Source: Bacillota bacterium
GTDB lineage: Bacteria > Bacillota > Clostridia > Oscillospirales > Acutalibacteraceae
Reading direction: 5' to 3'
DNA: 64,000 nucleotides
Assembly: GCA_023458755.1 (NCBI GenBank)
Contig: JAEWYE010000073.1
Location: forward strand, 1 to 64,000
Of the stretch, positions 60,727 through 64,000 are shown one piece after another. A model generated the notes under the pieces. It was given only the letters and a program-made list of their open reading frames with translations. It was not told the DNA's origin and did no database searches. The translations under genes and the position numbers were made by a program. Each line of letters starts with the position of its first letter. The stretch's first letter is position 1.

Positions 60727-61734
60727 TTAGTCCGCGTATTTGTCCTCATCGCTCCACTTGTACATCTTGCGGAGCTCCTTGCCGACTTTCTCCAACTCAT
60801 GCTCAGAACCGATGCGGCGGCATGCGTTGAAGTGGGAACGGCCGTTTTTGTTCTCGGCAATCCACTTGGAGGCAAAGGTGCCATCCTGAATTTCGGTGAG
60901 AACCTTCTTCATTTCCTTCTTGGTTTCTTCGGTTACCAGGCGTTTGCCGGTTTCGTAATCGCCGAATTCCGCAGTATCGGAAATGGAGTATCTCATTAAG
61001 GAGAAACCGCCCTTGTAGATGAGGTCGACAATCAGCTTCATCTCATGAATGCACTCAAAATATGCATTTTCCGGAGCATATCCTGCTTCCACCAGGGTTT
61101 CAAAACCAGCCTGCATCAAAGCAGTTACGCCGCCGCAAAGCACGCATTGCTCACCGAACAAATCGGTTTCGGTTTCAATCTTAAAGGTGGTTTCCATAAC
61201 GGCTGCTCTTGCGCCGCCGATGCCCGCACCATATGCCAAGCCGAGATCGAGGCAGTGGCCTGTTGCATCCTGCTCAACCGCGATTAAGCACGGTACGCCT
61301 TTGCCCTCTACAAACTCGCTGCGGACGGTGTGACCGGGGCCTTTTGGAGCAATCATGAACACGTCAACATCCTTTGGCGGTTTGATTTGGCCGAAATGAA
61401 TGTTGAAACCATGTGCAAATGCCAAAGCCTTTCCCTCTGTGAGGTAAGGAGCGATGTCGCTCTTGTACATGTCTGCCTGGCGCTCATCCGGAATCAGAAT
61501 CATAATAATGTCGGCTGCCTTGGTAGCTTCCGGCACGGTCATAACGGTTAAACCGGCCTTTTTGGCTCTTTCAGCACTTTTGCTGCCTTCATAAAGGCCA
61601 ACGACTACATTAACACCGCTGTCGTGAAGGTTAAGCGCATGTGCGTGTCCTTGGCTGCCGTAGCCGATGACTGCAACTGTCTTTCCTTTGAGCAGATTGA
61701 TGTCACAATCGGATTCATAATAGATTTTTGGCAT
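60727..61734 (-). CDS. ilvC: Ketol-acid reductoisomerase
   Basis: Second enzyme of valine/isoleucine synthesis, 335 residues (short class I form). NADPH site VIGYGSQGHAHALNL; MIAPKGPGHTVR; metal ligands in the C-terminal knotted domain (LFGEQCVLCGGV, YFECIHEMKLIVDL). AGGAGG lies eight bases before the ATG. Third gene of ilvB-ilvN-ilvC. Confidence 0.97.
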   Translation of the reverse strand: MPKIYYESDCDINLLKGKTVAVIGYGSQGHAHALNLHDSGVNVVVGLYEGSKSAERAKKAGLTVMTVPEATKAADIIMILIPDERQADMYKSDIAPYLTEGKALAFAHGFNIHFGQIKPPKDVDVFMIAPKGPGHTVRSEFVEGKGVPCLIAVEQDATGHCLDLGLAYGAGIGGARAAVMETTFKIETETDLFGEQCVLCGGVTALMQAGFETLVEAGYAPENAYFECIHEMKLIVDLIYKGGFSLMRYSISDTAEFGDYETGKRLVTEETKKEMKKVLTEIQDGTFASKWIAENKNGRSHFNACRRIGSEHELEKVGKELRKMYKWSDEDKYAD

Positions 61735-61838
61735 GATAGTTCCTCCTAAAATTTATTTATCTTAGAGCCAAGCAGCAAAAAATTGCTGAAAATTCGCTGT
61801 TTGACAAGGTAAGCGCATAAAAGTCTGTTAACAAAGAA

Positions 61839-62342
61839 TCAGTTGGCTTGCTTGCGGGCGGTCGTGGTTCCTTTTTCAATTGCCACGGTGCCGGTGCCGG
61901 CCAGCTCTTTAATGCCGTAAGGCCGCAGCAGACTGATGAGCGTCTGGGTGTTTTCCGGCGTGTCCGCATATTGAATCGTAAGTGACGAAACGGAAACATC
62001 CACGATACGCGCGTGCATCAGCTCGGCAATTTTCATGATTTCCGGCCGCTGCTTGGTGTTGCAGCTCACCTTGACGAAGGTTAGTTCACTGCTGATAAAC
62101 TCGCCGGTGGTGTTGAGTGTTTTTACTTTGATTACCGGAATGATTTTATTGAGCTGCTTTTCTACCTGCTCAACGATGTATTCATCCCCGTTTACCACAA
62201 TGGTAATGCGGGAAATTGTGGAATCTTCGGTTACGCCCACAGCGAGGCTGTCAATGTTGAAGCCTCGGCGGGAGAATAATCCGACAACTTTAGAGAGAAC
62301 GCCGGGCTGGTTTTCAACCAAAACGGAGAGAGTATATTTCAT
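61839..62342 (-). CDS. ilvN: Acetolactate synthase regulatory subunit
   Basis: 167-residue small subunit that confers valine feedback inhibition. N-terminal ACT domain TLSVLVENQPGVLSKVVGLF with RGFNIDSLAVGVTED, then the ALS_ss C-terminal domain. GGGAGG precedes the ATG. Lies 16 bp after ilvB. Confidence 0.96.
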   Translation of the reverse strand: MKYTLSVLVENQPGVLSKVVGLFSRRGFNIDSLAVGVTEDSTISRITIVVNGDEYIVEQVEKQLNKIIPVIKVKTLNTTGEFISSELTFVKVSCNTKQRPEIMKIAELMHARIVDVSVSSLTIQYADTPENTQTLISLLRPYGIKELAGTGTVAIEKGTTTARKQAN

Positions 62343-62358
62343 TTTTTATCCTCCCTCT

Positions 62359-63978
62359 CTATATCGTCGGTGTGTCCGGGTCTACACGGCACACCAGAAT
62401 GTAGGCTTTTGGGGATTCCAGCATCTTTGCGGCAAGCCGTTTGGCTTCCTCATTACTGGAGGCGCAGGCGGATTCAATGCCGTATGCCTGTGCCAGCTTG
62501 ACGAAATCAGGGTTTCCGTCCAATATAGTGGCCTCATGGCGGCCGCCGTAAAGTTTATCCTGCAGTTCCTTTACCATGCCAAGACGGTTATTCTGCATGA
62601 TGATGAGTTTTATATCAATGCCATATTGACAAAGCACGCCCAGCTCGCACATGCTCATCTGGAACGCGCCGTCTCCGCAGATGGCCACCACCTGACGGTT
62701 CGGCTTTGCCAGCTTTGCGCCGATTGCCGCAGGCAATGCGTAACCCATAGTGCCAAGCCCGCCGGTCGTAAGGAACCGTCCCTCTTTCACATTGAAATTC
62801 TTCGAGGACCAGATTTGATTCTGTCCCACGTCAGCAACCAAAATCGCGTTGTCCTGCATCATGGCGGAAAGGTCACGGATAAAGACACGCGGCTCTACAG
62901 AATCGATGCGAGCCTCTCCACGGGGCAGATACGCTTTTTTGTAGGATAACACGCGGTCAATCCATTCTTGGCTGACTGTATGGGTTACCTTTTCGGCAAG
63001 CTCGCCCAGTACCAGACGGATATCTCCCACAATCGGGATGTGAACCGGCATGTTTTTACCGATTTCTGCGGGGTCAATGTCTATATGAATGATTTTTGCC
63101 TGTTCCGCAATTTGTTCCGGCGCGGAAACCGCGCGGTCTCCCACACGGGCGCCGCACAGAATCAGCAGGTCGGCTTCGTGTACGGTTCGGTTGGCGCAGG
63201 AACGTCCGTGGGAGCCGATCATGCCTAAGTATAACTCGCTGTCCATAGGGTTCACGCCAATCCCCATCATGGTTGCAACTACCGGGATTCCACTGTTTTG
63301 GGCAAACGCAATCATTTCCTTGCGGGCGCCCGCAAGGACAACGCCGCCGCCGCAGCAGATAACCGGACGCTGTGCCGCTTCAATGGCTTCCAGCGCCTTT
63401 TTGATTTGCAGCGCATGTCCCTGTGTACGGGGCTTGTATCCGATAATATCCGCTTTTTGCGGATAAATAAATTCTTCGATTTCATTTTGCTGAATATCAA
63501 TCGGAACATCAATCAATACCGGACCGGGACGCCCGGTAGAAGCAATGTGGAAGGCTTCCTTGAACACACGGGGTAAATCAGATGTTTTTTTCACCAGATA
63601 GCTGTGTTTGGTGAACGGCTCGCACGCACCGGTAATATCCGCCTCCTGAAACACATCACGTCCCAAAAGTTCGGAATTTACCTGACCGGTAATGGCAATC
63701 AGCGGGATGGAATCCATATACGCCGTTGCAAGGCCGGTAATCAGGTTGGTCGCACCGGGGCCGGAGGTCGCGATGCACACGCCCGGTTTTCCGCTGGAGC
63801 GTGCGTATCCGCTTGCGGCATGAGCCGCATTTTGCTCCTCACGCACCAGAATATGGCGAATAGAGGAATCGTGAAGCTTATCATAAAAAGGGCAAATCGC
63901 TGCGCCCGGGTAACCAAATGTAATGGCTACATTTTCATTTTCCAGGCATTTTACCATGATTTCGGATCCGCTTATCAA
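62359..63978 (-). CDS. ilvB: Acetolactate synthase catalytic subunit
   Basis: ThDP-dependent enzyme of 539 residues. Catalytic Glu in LVREEQNAAHAASGYAR, THDP motif GDGAFQMSMCELGVL...NNRLGMV, and the FAD region IGSHGRSCANR. The start is the TTG at 63978, with AAGGAGGG six bases upstream; an ATG 21 bases in would lose conserved residues ISGSEI. First visible gene of the operon; any leader (such as a T-box) would lie beyond the window edge. Confidence 0.96.
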   Translation of the reverse strand: MISGSEIMVKCLENENVAITFGYPGAAICPFYDKLHDSSIRHILVREEQNAAHAASGYARSSGKPGVCIATSGPGATNLITGLATAYMDSIPLIAITGQVNSELLGRDVFQEADITGACEPFTKHSYLVKKTSDLPRVFKEAFHIASTGRPGPVLIDVPIDIQQNEIEEFIYPQKADIIGYKPRTQGHALQIKKALEAIEAAQRPVICCGGGVVLAGARKEMIAFAQNSGIPVVATMMGIGVNPMDSELYLGMIGSHGRSCANRTVHEADLLILCGARVGDRAVSAPEQIAEQAKIIHIDIDPAEIGKNMPVHIPIVGDIRLVLGELAEKVTHTVSQEWIDRVLSYKKAYLPRGEARIDSVEPRVFIRDLSAMMQDNAILVADVGQNQIWSSKNFNVKEGRFLTTGGLGTMGYALPAAIGAKLAKPNRQVVAICGDGAFQMSMCELGVLCQYGIDIKLIIMQNNRLGMVKELQDKLYGGRHEATILDGNPDFVKLAQAYGIESACASSNEEAKRLAAKMLESPKAYILVCRVDPDTPTI

Positions 63979-64000
63979 GGTATGCCCTCCTTCCCAATTA

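Noticed and set aside
1..64000. Mobile elements, prophage or CRISPR
   Set aside because: No transposase, integrase, phage structural gene or regularly spaced repeat array was seen; the window reads as ordinary chromosome.

Overview
The window looks like chromosome from an anaerobic, low-to-moderate-GC Firmicute of class Clostridia; placement near Oscillospiraceae/Ruminococcaceae is my inference from protein flavour, not a search result. Supporting signs are the anaerobic ribonucleotide reductase pair NrdD/NrdG, a small 2[4Fe-4S] ferredoxin, the decarboxylase/DarA/HolB/RicT/TrmN6/RsmI neighbourhood typical of Firmicutes, a class B sortase, AAGGAGG-type ribosome binding sites, several TTG starts and many compact intrinsic terminators. 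I see 58 protein genes (one cut by the left edge). I saw no rRNA or tRNA gene, CRISPR array, transposase or phage gene.

Layout. 0-4.7 kb: a DUF1700-type fragment, a CLC-family anion transporter and nrdDG. 4.7-13 kb: a long leftward block (pentapeptide protein, rsmI, trmN6, ferredoxin, ricT, holB, darA, PLP decarboxylase, Fe-alcohol dehydrogenase, esterase). 13-17.4 kb: SGNH hydrolase, Na+/alanine symporter and glutamine-dependent NAD synthetase. 17.5-24 kb: an envelope region with two paralogous flippase-like proteins around a GT2 glycosyltransferase, a VanW protein and a UgtP/MGDG-synthase-like glycosyltransferase. 24-30.4 kb: a coiled-coil protein, a Fur-family regulator, then rightward iscS-thiI-cinA-srtB. 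30.5-36.9 kb: a thiol/sulfur redox region (four-domain CoA-disulfide-reductase-like protein, TlpA, CcdA, thioredoxin, a Crp/Fnr regulator, fused MsrA-MsrB). 37-49 kb: polar amino acid ABC transporter, SDR, GNAT/Rrf2 pair, DegV with an Ig-like membrane protein, a Cache-PAS-PAS-GGDEF cyclase and the methionine importer metNIQ. 49-52.6 kb: citrate synthase, DedA and a stand-alone NFeoB-like protein. 52.7-59.2 kb: a five-gene surface polysaccharide operon. 59.6-64 kb: a DUF975 membrane protein, a candidate structured RNA and ilvB-ilvN-ilvC.

The strongest unlabelled signal is regulatory. The divergent ccdA-tlpA and trxA promoters each carry a near-identical 13-bp palindrome (GTGATTTWGTCAC) centred 41 bp upstream of the inferred start site, with the same 22-bp distance to the -10 box. 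The Crp/Fnr protein encoded about 0.5 kb away has the R-E-x3-R recognition-helix pattern that reads GTGA/TCAC half-sites in E. coli CRP. I propose a self-contained thiol-redox circuit. Other items worth a second look are the soluble FeoB-like pseudo-GTPase, the rod-like RNA next to ilvC, a Fur-family gene with two PerR-like boxes on two tandem promoters, and the duplicated flippase/GT2 cluster.
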